In this document: piece after piece, positions 56,101 to 64,000 of the stretch | Position numbering within the stretch: the stretch's first letter is position 1 | Layout: each line of letters opens with the position of its first letter | From: Pseudomonas proteolytica | Lineage (GTDB): Bacteria > Pseudomonadota > Gammaproteobacteria > Pseudomonadales > Pseudomonadaceae | NCBI RefSeq assembly: GCF_007858275.1 | Contig: NZ_VFEV01000005.1 | Span: 62,001-126,000 of the forward strand | Reading direction: 5' to 3' | Length of the DNA stretch: 64,000 nt | Translations under genes and position numbers: made by a program | Notes under the pieces: model-generated | Seen by the model: only the letters and a program-made list of their open reading frames with translations | The model's database searches: none | Told to the model about the DNA's origin: nothing

Positions 56101-57782
56101 ACGCCGAGATCGGCACCGGAGCGGGCCCTTCCACCGGGGAACGCCGCGAGTCCTTCATCGAAAAGGCCGACGAGCGCAGGGCCGAATACGAGGTCCCGAT
56201 CCGTCAACTGCGGTCCCTGAACATTATCGACACCGTGCCCAATTATCAGGGCTACATGATCGATTACCTGAACAAGCAGGTGCTGCTGACCCGCTCCGTC
56301 ATCGCCGAACGCCTGGAGCCGTTTCGCGCCCTGCTGTCCTCGACCTTGACCGCGATAGAGACCGAGGGAGCGCCCAACCCCAGGGAGCAAGCCGCGCAGG
56401 CACAGGCCATGTCGACCTTGACCGTGGATATGATCCAGCGCCTGGAATACATCGACACCCGTTTTCGCCAACTGGAAAACCTCGGGATCGAAGGCGCCAG
56501 GGTGATCCAGGCCACGATGCAGGCGCTGCCCAACCTCGCCCTGCCGGACCTGAAGGCTTACAACATCACCCTGCAGCGCTACCTGTGCATCAAGGAAGGC
56601 AAGGGCGAGGCCTTTGTCGATGCGCGCGCGCGCCTGCATGACATCAGCGAGGCGGCGGACGTTCACATCCAGAGCCTGATCGAAATGACCAGCACCATCA
56701 GTGAAAGCTCCCTGGATGAGCGCATCGAAGCGCTCAACAGCCTGCTCGACCAGTTTGCGATCAACGACCAGCGCTTGCTGGACCTGCACGCCGAGCACCC
56801 GGAGCAGGTGCTGCGCGAGCCGCTGGAGAGCCTGCGCCAGCACATCGACGAGTTCGCCCGGCGCGCGGAGCAGAATCTGGCGCAATGCTTGCGCGAAAGA
56901 AAAGCCCTGGAACCCAAGCCCGAGGCCGCCAAGGTTGTGCAAACGCCGAAAAAGAAAATCATCAAGACCCGCTTCGACGGCGTGGTGGTGGGCGAGCCTC
57001 GGGAAACCCAAAGCGATCTGGTGGACGTGAAGGAACCCATGACGGGCAAGGTGATTGCCACCTTCCACGAAAAAAACCCGGGGGTCTGGGTCGAGCGCGA
57101 GCAGCAGGCCAGCACCTCGCGGCCGCCTCCGGCGGTGGACCTGGGCGTCAGTATCAACGCGGGCAAAAGCGTGCTCGAAGGCGAGCCCGGGGCGACCCAG
57201 CGCATCATCTCCCACTCAAAAAAAGCCGGGCGGATCCCGGTGGAAATCGAAGAGATGTTCCACCAGTATGCCGCCCGCATGGAGCGTGCGATCAGCACGA
57301 TTGAGCAGGCGCTCACCGAGCTCAATCTGACCGAAAGTGACCGCCCTTCCGCTGCCACCCTCAACAAGCAACTCAACGACACGGCCGAGCGCCTTTACGA
57401 ACAGGGCACACAGACGCGCATCAGCATGACCAAGCAACAACCGCCCACGGCCGCCCGAGTCGAATGGCTGTACGACAAGGGGCTGGTGGAAATTGCCAAG
57501 GTCGTCAACCGCCGGCGCCTCAAAGGACCGGGCAAGAACTACCTGGACGAATACGAGGTACGTGACCATCAAACCCACGAGGTGCTGTGGTACGCGCACT
57601 TTCACTACGGGTCACCGCAAGCAGCGCTGCCTGACTATACCGCCGGGCATCTGAAGACCCGTGAGCAGCAGAAACTCGGCGGCGCCTTCCAGGCCACGAG
57701 TAGCAATGACCGTGACCAGATCGCGATTTATCGCAGCGAAATCCGCCTGCCATTGGCCAACAAGCTGTTTTTCAACACCTGA
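53163..57782 (+). CDS. Large dermonecrotic-toxin-like protein (DUF6543 type)
   Basis: The protein has 1539 residues from the ATG at 53163 (AAGGAG 7 bases upstream). An in-frame extension to 53076 is not needed. The N-terminal half matches my memory of DUF6543 'dermonecrotic toxin' Pseudomonas proteins (DIDPDLAVVV and a QWKVQHKHGIDGQGFRYVAA segment near residue 520). One hydrophobic segment lies at about residues 730-750 (WQIFSAVLPFFGRTLGIAAW). A long charged, coiled-coil-like region occupies about residues 960-1460. No signal peptide is visible. The target and secretion route are unknown. Confidence 0.88.
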   Translation: MPNQSPTANQSNANNRPPSTYDLLTQLTTGPSSRDVAAATLRSALKEQYPLLDIDPDLAVVVTPRWRITVSDMQPLAPLCESLTSILARQALSPEPVDYIDGEHFLTLDPSAQPPVHLPVKIDAIARLINELSSLLFSAFQEQQLDYWNTSNTGTGPRWKAFSNMLRRVWSVTEHEGWSAQECAMARIFFQYPEHATRTAQDPYKSRAYLIDIDTLSNGQTCHLGLSGTAVLIGEHEQRPLILMHSLAQGYQRFDSLEQLEQALPATLSRTHPDLSLHWRLYEPPANYFDNQACALIAMQIGVIGALVDTDSPGSADDGEPSPIIARILPGIEELSDHELSNIRHIHERIPPWLADASDLDVSLYSRLLVDLAELHSHNHGRLFNDGIAPIRTYARQQLQDRIQAHREGAHLEVDDIEIIIESPQVWGTFVVPGPNTITRRGLIDLALENLAGLPTGQARVLYKGSQAPTWLSYSYLKGVIEDLDIGKHYPALIKQKLLDDPLESKRRQTLYAMHLQVQLPLQALQWKVQHKHGIDGQGFRYVAAAMQVEPHERKVEGQEIVIRALGFVPTLRPTPKQDVVANMFVIGPRDHTRGPCLLYRPLLNPSLIQFPSRQNLLYAIKHDHNLRESVLAWLPEGARFNYAQYVFPYKLPSPWTVVRGLIESQTLLYMSGPIALSDEVLGNDTLHTLFTANANALVELATRQSVSNVQKRWASYRQAAWQIFSAVLPFFGRTLGIAAWIWQIMDDLQTIEQAQELDDPQASWAAEADLLLNLGMALILHVALRHPPKQVEPLKRLPATPPVPVEEPATPVRKVVVVKQPNLSEPERQARHQDTLYTSGALNSLPTRLAATLDGFKVSRPTGLGAQNKTPGLHLHLYPQGEKWYAPVAERWFEVNVDSHSNVVIIDPNTPSRTGPLLQSNLAGQWFIDTRLRLRGGGFRNRRRAAQAEKPSRISDLKDKLNRFDATENLRQSQISAAYAEIGTGAGPSTGERRESFIEKADERRAEYEVPIRQLRSLNIIDTVPNYQGYMIDYLNKQVLLTRSVIAERLEPFRALLSSTLTAIETEGAPNPREQAAQAQAMSTLTVDMIQRLEYIDTRFRQLENLGIEGARVIQATMQALPNLALPDLKAYNITLQRYLCIKEGKGEAFVDARARLHDISEAADVHIQSLIEMTSTISESSLDERIEALNSLLDQFAINDQRLLDLHAEHPEQVLREPLESLRQHIDEFARRAEQNLAQCLRERKALEPKPEAAKVVQTPKKKIIKTRFDGVVVGEPRETQSDLVDVKEPMTGKVIATFHEKNPGVWVEREQQASTSRPPPAVDLGVSINAGKSVLEGEPGATQRIISHSKKAGRIPVEIEEMFHQYAARMERAISTIEQALTELNLTESDRPSAATLNKQLNDTAERLYEQGTQTRISMTKQQPPTAARVEWLYDKGLVEIAKVVNRRRLKGPGKNYLDEYEVRDHQTHEVLWYAHFHYGSPQAALPDYTAGHLKTREQQKLGGAFQATSSNDRDQIAIYRSEIRLPLANKLFFNT

Positions 57783-57785
57783 CCC

Positions 57786-59312
57786 TCAGTCGGCCCGCCA
57801 GGCCTTGCGCAACCGCGCCAGGGCCTGGGTGATGGCCTCTTCGGGCACGGCGGCAAAACCCAGCACCAGGCCGGCACGCTGGTCCTGCGGCTCAAGGGAG
57901 TCGGGCAACCAATAGCTGCTCAAGCCGTTGATTTCGACATCGGCTTTGGCGGCCAGGTCCAGCAATTCCCGCTCCCGCGCCAGGCTGTCCACCCGCACGG
58001 TCAGGTGCAGCCCCGCCGTGACAACGGGCAGGCTGCCCATGCCGGGCACACCCTGCGGCCAGCCCGCCAACAGGGCATTGCGCCGACTCAACGCAGCACG
58101 GCGCATGCGCCGGATATGTCGCTGGAAATGCCCGCTGGCCATAAATTCAGCCATGACTGCCTGGGTGCTGACTTCCGAATGGCGCACGTCCACCGCACGG
58201 CGCCGGGCGAACGCGTCCACCAGCCCCGGCGGCAATACCAGATAGCCCAGGCGCAACGCCGGAAACGCAACCTTGCCAAAGGTGCCGACGTACAGCACCC
58301 GACCACTGCGATCCAGCGCGGCCAAGGGCGCCAGGGGGGCGCCGCTGTAGCGGTATTCGCCGTCGTAATCATCCTCGACGATCCAACCGTCGCTGCGCTC
58401 GGACCAGGCCAGCAACTCCAGGCGCCGCGCCAGACTCATGACCACCCCCAGCGGGTATTGATGGGAGGGCGTGACGTAGACCACACGATTGGCCCCCAGC
58501 GCGGTGCAGTCGATACCTTCTGCATCCACCGTCACACCCTGCATCTGTGCGCCAGCAATGGCGAAGGCGTGACCGGCGGCGCGGTAGCCGGGATTTTCAA
58601 TCGCTACGCCATCTCCCGGCCGCACCAGCAACTGTGCACAAAGGCTGATTGCCTGTTGCGCGCCACTGGTGATCACTATTTGTGCAGCGCTGCACTGCAG
58701 GCCCCGGGCGTTGCGCAAGTAGGCGGCAATCAAGCCCCGCAGGCGCTCATCGCCGGCCGGGTCGCCATAGCACAGTTGCTGCAAGTCCGGCTTGCGCCAG
58801 AAAGCCGCATTCAGCTTGGCCCACACGTCAAAAGGGAACAGGTCAAATGCCGGCACGCCCACCCGAAAAGCCCGGGGCGGTCCACTGGGAGGCAGGGGTA
58901 AATGATGGGTTTGCAAACGATCCAAAGCCGGGCTGTGGATAACTTTTTTGCGAGAATTTGCCGCCGGATCGGCATCAATTGTGGATAAGGCTGGGGATAA
59001 GCCTGTTGAAAACCCTGTGGACAGTTTTGTGGATAATTTTTCCGGCAACTGCGCCACATACGTCCCATCCCCTACCCGGCCCTCGATAAAACCTTCGGCA
59101 TACAGCTGATCGTAGGCGCGCACCACGCTGTTGCGGGAAATCCCCAGCGCCACCGCCAGGTCACGGCTGGCTGGCAGCCGCGTACCGCTGACCAGGCGCG
59201 CATCGAGGATGCGCTGGCGCAAGGCCAGGTAAAGCTGGCGCGTCAGGCCCTGCCGGCGGTCCAGCTCAATGCCTGCCGGGTTGAAAGACAGCGGGGGCTC
59301 GATGGGCGGCAT
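57786..59312 (-). CDS. MocR/PdxR-type regulator (GntR HTH plus aminotransferase domain)
   Basis: The protein is 508 residues. The N-terminal GntR winged helix shows GTRLPASRDLAVALGISRNSVVRAYDQLYAEGF. A linker follows, then a type I aminotransferase fold with PLP Lys in GTFGKVAFPALRLGYL and ITSGAQQAISLCAQ. Such proteins bind PLP and often control adjacent divergent genes. Here the divergent neighbour is the PaiB/GNAT pair, 101 bases away. Confidence 0.93.
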   Translation of the reverse strand: MPPIEPPLSFNPAGIELDRRQGLTRQLYLALRQRILDARLVSGTRLPASRDLAVALGISRNSVVRAYDQLYAEGFIEGRVGDGTYVAQLPEKLSTKLSTGFSTGLSPALSTIDADPAANSRKKVIHSPALDRLQTHHLPLPPSGPPRAFRVGVPAFDLFPFDVWAKLNAAFWRKPDLQQLCYGDPAGDERLRGLIAAYLRNARGLQCSAAQIVITSGAQQAISLCAQLLVRPGDGVAIENPGYRAAGHAFAIAGAQMQGVTVDAEGIDCTALGANRVVYVTPSHQYPLGVVMSLARRLELLAWSERSDGWIVEDDYDGEYRYSGAPLAPLAALDRSGRVLYVGTFGKVAFPALRLGYLVLPPGLVDAFARRRAVDVRHSEVSTQAVMAEFMASGHFQRHIRRMRRAALSRRNALLAGWPQGVPGMGSLPVVTAGLHLTVRVDSLARERELLDLAAKADVEINGLSSYWLPDSLEPQDQRAGLVLGFAAVPEEAITQALARLRKAWRAD

Positions 59313-59413
59313 GTGGCAGCTCCGGCATTGGTCCTATGAAATGAGCACAAGATGGCTCTTACAACGAACCATTAGCCTGCCTAGGATGCTGGCATTCGCC
59401 AAGGAAAATCTCC

Positions 59414-60061
59414 ATGTACACACCCCGCGCCTTTGCCTTCGACGATTTGCCTGAACTGCACCAATTGATCCAACACACGCGCTTGGCCCAGTTGGTGACC
59501 GTTGGCGAACAAGGCCTGCAAGCCAGCCACCTACCGCTGCTGCTCAAGCCCGACGAGGGCCCCCATGGCACCCTCTACGGGCACCTGGCCAAGGCCAACC
59601 GGCAATGGCAGGACCTGCAGAGCGGCAGCCAGGCCCTGGTGATTTTTGCCAGTGCCGAGGCCTATGTCAGCCCGAGCTTTTACCCGGCCAAGGCGGAACA
59701 CGGCAAAGTGGTGCCGACCTGGAATTACCTCGCGGTGCATGCCTACGGCCAGGCCGATGTGTTCACCGACACCGAGCGCCTGCTGGCACTGGTCAGCGCC
59801 CTGACCGACCGCCATGAATCGGCGCGCGCGCAGCCTTGGAAAGTCAGCGACGCGCCGGACGATTACATTCAAGGCATGCTCAAGGCCATCGTCGGTTTCG
59901 CCCTGCCCATCGAGCGTTTGCTGGGCAAGCGCAAACTCAGCCAGAACCGCAGCGCAGCAGACATTGCCGGCGTGCGTGACGGGCTGGCCGCCAGCCCCGA
60001 TGTACGCGACCAGACCCTCGCCCGCTTCATCCCCCAAGGAGCCCCCCATGCACCCGATTGA
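59414..60061 (+). CDS. FMN-binding negative transcriptional regulator (PaiB type)
   Basis: The protein is 215 residues with a split-barrel FMN-binding fold: FDDLPELHQLIQHTRLAQLVT, then HLAKANRQW, YVSPSFYP and VPTWNYLAVHAYG, all recognised from PaiB proteins. RBS AAGGA stands before the ATG. It overlaps the downstream GNAT gene by 14 bases, recalling the PaiA (acetyltransferase)-PaiB pairing known in Bacillus. Confidence 0.9.
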   Translation: MYTPRAFAFDDLPELHQLIQHTRLAQLVTVGEQGLQASHLPLLLKPDEGPHGTLYGHLAKANRQWQDLQSGSQALVIFASAEAYVSPSFYPAKAEHGKVVPTWNYLAVHAYGQADVFTDTERLLALVSALTDRHESARAQPWKVSDAPDDYIQGMLKAIVGFALPIERLLGKRKLSQNRSAADIAGVRDGLAASPDVRDQTLARFIPQGAPHAPD

Positions 60062-60494
60062 AATCCGCCCGGTCAGCGCAGCCGATCATGCCGCCTGGTT
60101 GCCGCTGTGGCAGGCGTACCTGCGTTTCTACAACACCGAGCTGCCAGACACGGTCAGCGCCAGCACCTGGCAACGCCTGATCGACCCCAACGAGCCGACG
60201 CACTCGGCCCTGGCCTGGCAGGATGGCAAGGCGCTGGGCATGGTCAATTTCATCTACCATCGCTCCAACTGGAGCATCGAGAACTCCTGCTACCTGCAGG
60301 ATTTGCTGGTAGAACCGGCGCAACGCGGCAGTGGGATCGGCCGCAAACTGATCGAATTCGTCTACACCACCGCCAAGGCCGATGGTTGCTGCAAGGTCCA
60401 CTGGTTGACCCATGAGAGCAATGCCACGGCGATTGCGTTATACGAACGTATTGCTGAGCGCCCTGGTTTTATCCAGTTTCGTAAAGGCCTCTGA
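60048..60494 (+). CDS. GNAT family N-acetyltransferase (PaiA-like position)
   Basis: The protein has 148 residues from the ATG at 60048 (AAGGAG upstream). The frame is open further upstream inside paiB, but this is not a start. The GNAT core has QDLLVEPAQRGSGIGRKLIE (acetyl-CoA binding, Q/RxxGxG/A) and HWLTHESNATAIALYE. The substrate is unknown. Its place beside PaiB suggests a small amine or polyamine. Confidence 0.9.
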   Translation: MHPIEIRPVSAADHAAWLPLWQAYLRFYNTELPDTVSASTWQRLIDPNEPTHSALAWQDGKALGMVNFIYHRSNWSIENSCYLQDLLVEPAQRGSGIGRKLIEFVYTTAKADGCCKVHWLTHESNATAIALYERIAERPGFIQFRKGL

Positions 60495-60530
60495 ACCCAA
60501 GGCCTCAATACAACTCCCCTGGAGAACAGC

Positions 60531-61202
60531 ATGTCGACTTCACTTGCAGACTGGAAAGGCGTCGCGGCGCCCAGCACTCAACTGATCGAGGGGCGTTTCA
60601 TTCGCCTGGAAAAACTCGATCCACCTCGCCACGCCGATGGCCTGTGGCAAGCCCTGCAAGGCCCGGGCGCCGACCCCAAGCTTTGGGACTATTTGCCATA
60701 CGGCCCATTTCTCGAGCGCGCGGCCTTCGATGCCTGGCTGAACAATCACGCGCTCAACAGCGACCCGTACTTTTTCAGCGTGATCGACCGTGCCAGCGGC
60801 GAGGTACAAGGGATTCTGAGCCTGATGTCCATCGTCCCGGCCCAGGGCCGCATCGAAATCGGCCACGTCACCTTTGGCGCCCCGATGCAGCGTTCACCGA
60901 AAAGCACCGAAGCGGTGTACCTGCTGGCCAGGCATTCCTTTGAACTGGGCTACCGCCGCCTGGAATGGAAGTGCAACAACGCCAATGCCCGCTCCAAATA
61001 CGCAGCCGAACGCCTGGGCTTCAGTTTTGAAGGGGTGTTCCGCCAGCACATGGTGGTCAAGGGACAGAACCGCGATACGGCGTGGTATTCGATTTTGGAT
61101 GGAGAGTGGCCGACAGTGGGTGCCGGGTTTGAAGCGTGGCTTGCCGATGCCAACCAGACCACCGACGGGCAAGTGAGAAGCCTGGCAGAGTGCCGGGCCT
61201 GA
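60531..61202 (+). CDS. GNAT family N-acetyltransferase (RimJ/RimL-like)
   Basis: The protein is 223 residues. GNAT fold with GRFIRLEKLDPPRHADGLW, IEIGHVTFGAPMQRSPKSTEAVYLL and WKCNNANARSKYAAERLGFSFEGVFRQHMV, as in RimJ/RimL-type enzymes. It starts 36 bases after the previous GNAT gene with its own RBS (GGAGAAC). The substrate is not identifiable. Confidence 0.9.
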   Translation: MSTSLADWKGVAAPSTQLIEGRFIRLEKLDPPRHADGLWQALQGPGADPKLWDYLPYGPFLERAAFDAWLNNHALNSDPYFFSVIDRASGEVQGILSLMSIVPAQGRIEIGHVTFGAPMQRSPKSTEAVYLLARHSFELGYRRLEWKCNNANARSKYAAERLGFSFEGVFRQHMVVKGQNRDTAWYSILDGEWPTVGAGFEAWLADANQTTDGQVRSLAECRA

Positions 61203-61302
61203 TCCCCCTCAAGGCAGTACAGATCAAAGCTGTCGAGCTTCGACGAGGCTGCTATGGCGGTGGGTCAGGCACCCACAAGGGTTTCGTTGGATGGCGCTGG
61301 GG

Positions 61303-62202
61303 TCAGGCCAGCTTTTGCGCCAACACTGCGATGTGTTCCGGGCCAATCCCGCAGCAACCGCCCAAATGGCTGGCACCGCGCGCCTGCCAGTCAGCCGCCC
61401 AATGCAGGTAACCGGGCGGGTCGAGGTCTTCGCGCAGCGGGTCCAGGCCATCGTTGGCCGTGGCTTGCTTGGGTTGCGGCGGGAAGGCGTTGGCGTAGGC
61501 GCCGATATGGATATCGCGCCCCAGGCGCTCAAAGGTCTGCCGCGCAGCGTCAATCGCGGCGCCAATCACCTCCGGCTGGCTGCAGTTGAACAACAACACC
61601 TGCACACCCAACTGCGCCGCCGCTTCTGCTGCGTCTGTCACGGGTTCGCCCGAACGCAGGCGCGGCACCTCATCGGCGTCTTCGTCGCGCAAGGTAAACG
61701 ACAGCCAAAACGGTTTGCCGTCATCGGGCAGGCCGGCGTGGATGGCCCGGGCTTCGACGATGGAGCTTTGGGTTTCCGCCAGCCACAGATCGACATGAGG
61801 CCCCAGGCCCGCTACCAGCGGCGCCAGCAGCTCAAGGGCGCGATCGGCTTCAAACAGGTCAGGGCGATAGGAGCCAAACAACGGCGGCAAGGAGCCCGCC
61901 ACACGTACCGCCTTGCCCGAGGCATCCACCGCCCGGCGCGCGAGTTCGCCCGCCAAGGCCGCCAGGGCCTGGCCTTCGGCGGCAAACCGCGCCTCGCCGA
62001 TATGGAACGGCACCACCGCATAGCTGTTGCTGGTGATGACATTGGCGCCGCTCTCGATATACGCCGCGTGCACCGCTTCCACCGCTTGCGGGGCTTCGCT
62101 CAAGGCCAGCGCAGACCACTCCGGCTGGCGAAACGGCGCGCCACGGCGCTGCAGTTCGCGGCCCATGCCACCGTCGAGAATCACTGTGTGTACTGAGCCC
62201 AT
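61303..62202 (-). CDS. Homocysteine S-methyltransferase family protein
   Basis: The protein has 299 residues from the ATG at 62202. Upstream in-frame ATGs at 62217 and 62238 are possible alternatives. VILDGGMGRELQRRG at the N-terminus, ETQSSIVEARAI and the C-terminal zinc-Cys pair LGGCCGIGPEHI plus an earlier Cys (LLFNCSQPE) are the family's metal site. It transfers a methyl group, probably from S-methylmethionine, to homocysteine. It is divergent from the amino-acid ABC importer genes. Confidence 0.92.
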   Translation of the reverse strand: MGSVHTVILDGGMGRELQRRGAPFRQPEWSALALSEAPQAVEAVHAAYIESGANVITSNSYAVVPFHIGEARFAAEGQALAALAGELARRAVDASGKAVRVAGSLPPLFGSYRPDLFEADRALELLAPLVAGLGPHVDLWLAETQSSIVEARAIHAGLPDDGKPFWLSFTLRDEDADEVPRLRSGEPVTDAAEAAAQLGVQVLLFNCSQPEVIGAAIDAARQTFERLGRDIHIGAYANAFPPQPKQATANDGLDPLREDLDPPGYLHWAADWQARGASHLGGCCGIGPEHIAVLAQKLA

Positions 62203-62313
62203 ATGCCTTTTACTCATATGCTTATGAAAATAACTCACTATCAGAGTCGTTCTTATAACTATTTAATACGCACCTTCTGGTTATTAACAACCTCTTTTTT
62301 ATTGGTATTCATC

Positions 62314-63135
62314 GTGAAATTTCCACCGCTGCTGGCCCTCGGCCTGACGATTCTGGCCGCCTCTACCCAAGCCTTTGGCGGTGCCACTCTGGAGCGCATC
62401 GAGAAAAAGCAGGAACTGGTCGGCGTGCTGATGGAAAGCTACCCGCCGTTCTCATTTCTCAATGAGCAGAACCAACTCGATGGCTTCGACGTCGATGTGG
62501 CCAAGGCGGTCGCGCAAAAACTGGGCGTGAAGCTGCGTCTGGAAACGCCCTCCTGGGATGTGATCGCAGCCGGTCGCTGGAGCGGCCGTTACGATATATG
62601 CATCTGTTCGATGACCCCGAGCAAAGCCCGCGCCGAGGTATTTGACTTTCCGGTGCAGTACTACGCCTCACCGGCGGTGATCGTGGTCAATGCCCAAGAC
62701 GAGCGCATTCATGGCGCCAAGGACTTGAGCGGCAAGAGGGTCGGGCTTACCAGCGCCTCCAGCTATGAAAGCTACCTGAACAAAAACCTGGTGATCGAAG
62801 GCGCCGAAGACACGCAATTGCAGTACCCCTTCGAGGACGTGCAGATCGCGCCCTACGACACCGATAACGTAGCCTTCCAGGACCTCGGCCTGGGTGCAGG
62901 GGTACGCCTGGATGCAATCCTCACCAACCTGGTCACCGCCCAGCCGCGCTTGACCGAGGACAAACGCTTCAAGCTCGCCGGCCAAGCGCTGTACTCAGAA
63001 CCCAATTCGGTGGCGATCGAGAAAGGCGACCCGCAGTGGGACAGCAAAGTGCGTGAAGTCTTCGCCCAGCTGAAACAGGACGGCACCTTGAGCAAGCTGT
63101 CGCAGAAATGGATCGGCGCCGATATCAGCCAATGA
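62314..63135 (+). CDS. Polar amino acid ABC substrate-binding protein
   Basis: The protein has 273 residues from a GTG at 62314, chosen because it gives a clean signal peptide (KFPPLLALGLTILAASTQAFG). The frame is open back to 62203, and the extra N-terminus would be hydrophobic too. SBP family 3: KQELVGVLMESYPPFSFLNEQNQLDGFDVDVA and WDVIAAGRWSGRYDICICSMTP. The ligand is uncertain. Its stop overlaps the permease ATG. Confidence 0.88.
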   Translation: MKFPPLLALGLTILAASTQAFGGATLERIEKKQELVGVLMESYPPFSFLNEQNQLDGFDVDVAKAVAQKLGVKLRLETPSWDVIAAGRWSGRYDICICSMTPSKARAEVFDFPVQYYASPAVIVVNAQDERIHGAKDLSGKRVGLTSASSYESYLNKNLVIEGAEDTQLQYPFEDVQIAPYDTDNVAFQDLGLGAGVRLDAILTNLVTAQPRLTEDKRFKLAGQALYSEPNSVAIEKGDPQWDSKVREVFAQLKQDGTLSKLSQKWIGADISQ

Positions 63136-63962
63136 CCGCCTTTCCCCCACCTCCCAAGCCGGTGGCTAGCGAATCGCGGCTACAACGCCTCTTCGGTTTC
63201 CGCACCCGCCTGTACCTGACCTGGGCGGTGCTGTTCGCCCTGTTCGCGAGTTTTTTCCTGAGCTTTGACCTGAAGTTCTCGATCATCCTCGACAAGCTGC
63301 CCAACCTGCTGGGCCTGAGCCTGGCGCCCAGCGGCTTCCTGCAAGGCGCAGCGCTGACGTTGTTTCTGTGCCTGTGTTCGATCGCGGCTTCGTCAGTGCT
63401 GGGGTTTGTCACCGCGCTGGGACGCCTGTCGAAAAGCGCCGTGGCCTTTGGCATTGCCAGCTTCTATGCGTCGTTCTTTCGCGGCACACCGTTGCTGATC
63501 CAGATCCTGTTGATCTACCTGGGCCTGCCGCAACTGGGCCTGGTCCCGGGCGCCATCGCCGCCGGGATCATCGCCTTGTCGCTCAACTACGGGGCTTACC
63601 TGAGCGAGATCTTCCGTGCCGGTATTCTCGGCGTGCCCCATGGCCAACGAGAGGCCGCCCTGGCCCTGGGCATGCGTGACAGCCTGATCTTCTGGCATGT
63701 CACCCTGCCACAAGCCATGCGTACGATCATTCCGCCCACCACTAACCAGTTCATCTCGATGCTCAAGGACTCGTCGCTGATTTCGGTGATGGGTGTCTGG
63801 GAAGTGATGTTTCTGGCGCAATCCTATGGCCGCTCCAGTTATCGCTACATCGAGATGCTGACCACTGCGGCGATCATTTACTGGGTGTTGTCCATCGGCC
63901 TGGAACTGATCCAGGCCCGTATGGAGCGCCACTACGGCAAGGGTTATGTACGACGCGGCTAA
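63132..63962 (+). CDS. Polar amino acid ABC permease (HisM/GlnP type)
   Basis: The protein has 276 residues from the ATG at 63132. Membrane helices and the family segment GTPLLIQILLIYLGLPQLGL, then the coupling loop REAALALGMRDSLIFWHVTLPQAMRTIIPP. It is the importer channel for the 62314 binding protein. The next reading frame begins inside its last codons. Confidence 0.94.
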   Translation: MTAFPPPPKPVASESRLQRLFGFRTRLYLTWAVLFALFASFFLSFDLKFSIILDKLPNLLGLSLAPSGFLQGAALTLFLCLCSIAASSVLGFVTALGRLSKSAVAFGIASFYASFFRGTPLLIQILLIYLGLPQLGLVPGAIAAGIIALSLNYGAYLSEIFRAGILGVPHGQREAALALGMRDSLIFWHVTLPQAMRTIIPPTTNQFISMLKDSSLISVMGVWEVMFLAQSYGRSSYRYIEMLTTAAIIYWVLSIGLELIQARMERHYGKGYVRRG

Positions 63963-64000
63963 GCTTCAGCCCAGCGAACGGCGCACCCTGACCACCCCCA
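63946..64000 (+). CDS. Start of a downstream gene, cut by the window end
   Basis: An ATG at 63946 preceded by AAGGG opens a frame (MYDAAKLQPSERRTLTTP) that overlaps the permease stop by 17 bases and runs off the window. It fits the gene packing here, but only 18 residues are visible, so the product is unknown. Confidence 0.4.
   Translation, partial: MYDAAKLQPSERRTLTTP

Noticed and set aside
55554..57215. A 553-residue minus-strand open frame inside the toxin-like gene
   Set aside because: It is antisense to a continuous 1539-residue coding frame and has no RBS or domain.

Overview
The window looks like a chromosome segment of a fluorescent Pseudomonas (P. fluorescens group). The reasons are high GC with GC-ending codons, the gene order HU - rubredoxin reductase - rubredoxin - ubiCA - phoBR - (CNNM, M23 peptidase, response regulator) - phoU-pstBACS - MFS, the purEK / LysR / aspA block, and many REP/REPIN palindromes of the GTGGGAGC / GTAGGAGC type. 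No tRNA, rRNA, CRISPR array, prophage or complete insertion sequence was seen.

Layout. 1-3115: the 3' end of an RHS polymorphic toxin with an AT-rich toxin tip, a small probable immunity gene, a MITE-like inverted repeat, and an orphan gene whose protein looks internally duplicated. 3231-7129: core genes for HU, rubredoxin and its reductase, ubiquinone entry (ubiC-ubiA) and a small secreted protein. 7212-20002: the phosphate regulon, with phoB-phoR on the plus strand and phoU, pstB, pstA, pstC, pstS on the minus strand. Good Pho boxes precede phoB, pstC and pstS, and REPINs lie between pstA/pstB and pstC/pstS. 20190-28895: housekeeping genes (MFS, thioesterase, mutarotase, DUF3299, GlsB, purE-purK with an intrinsic terminator in its leader, LysR, aspA).

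29429-46866 is the most interesting part. It holds about 18 co-directional, tightly packed genes: an ABC importer, two SDRs, a cupin, an alpha/beta hydrolase, an IclR regulator, a ThDP enzyme, an aspartate-dehydrogenase-like protein, an aldehyde dehydrogenase, an extradiol-type VOC dioxygenase, a flavin monooxygenase, two small unknowns, a Rieske oxygenase with its reductase, a RidA-like protein and, after a gap, an outer-membrane porin. Together they look like an uptake-plus-degradation pathway for an aromatic or N-heterocyclic acid or amine. The substrate is not deducible from sequence. The first gene and the porin are both preceded by a 24-bp block (21/24 identical), sigma-54-like -24/-12 elements and related AT-rich palindromic sites, so they probably form one regulon.

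47234-53042: a sodium:amino-acid symporter, an asparaginase, an AraC regulator, an acetylpolyamine amidohydrolase and a polyamine-type binding protein. 53163-57782: a 1539-residue dermonecrotic-toxin-like (DUF6543-type) protein. 57786-64000: a MocR regulator divergent from a PaiB/GNAT pair, a second GNAT, a homocysteine S-methyltransferase and a polar amino acid ABC importer that runs to the window end.

All calls come from reading translations and motifs by eye. Family names rest on recalled knowledge, and no database search was run.
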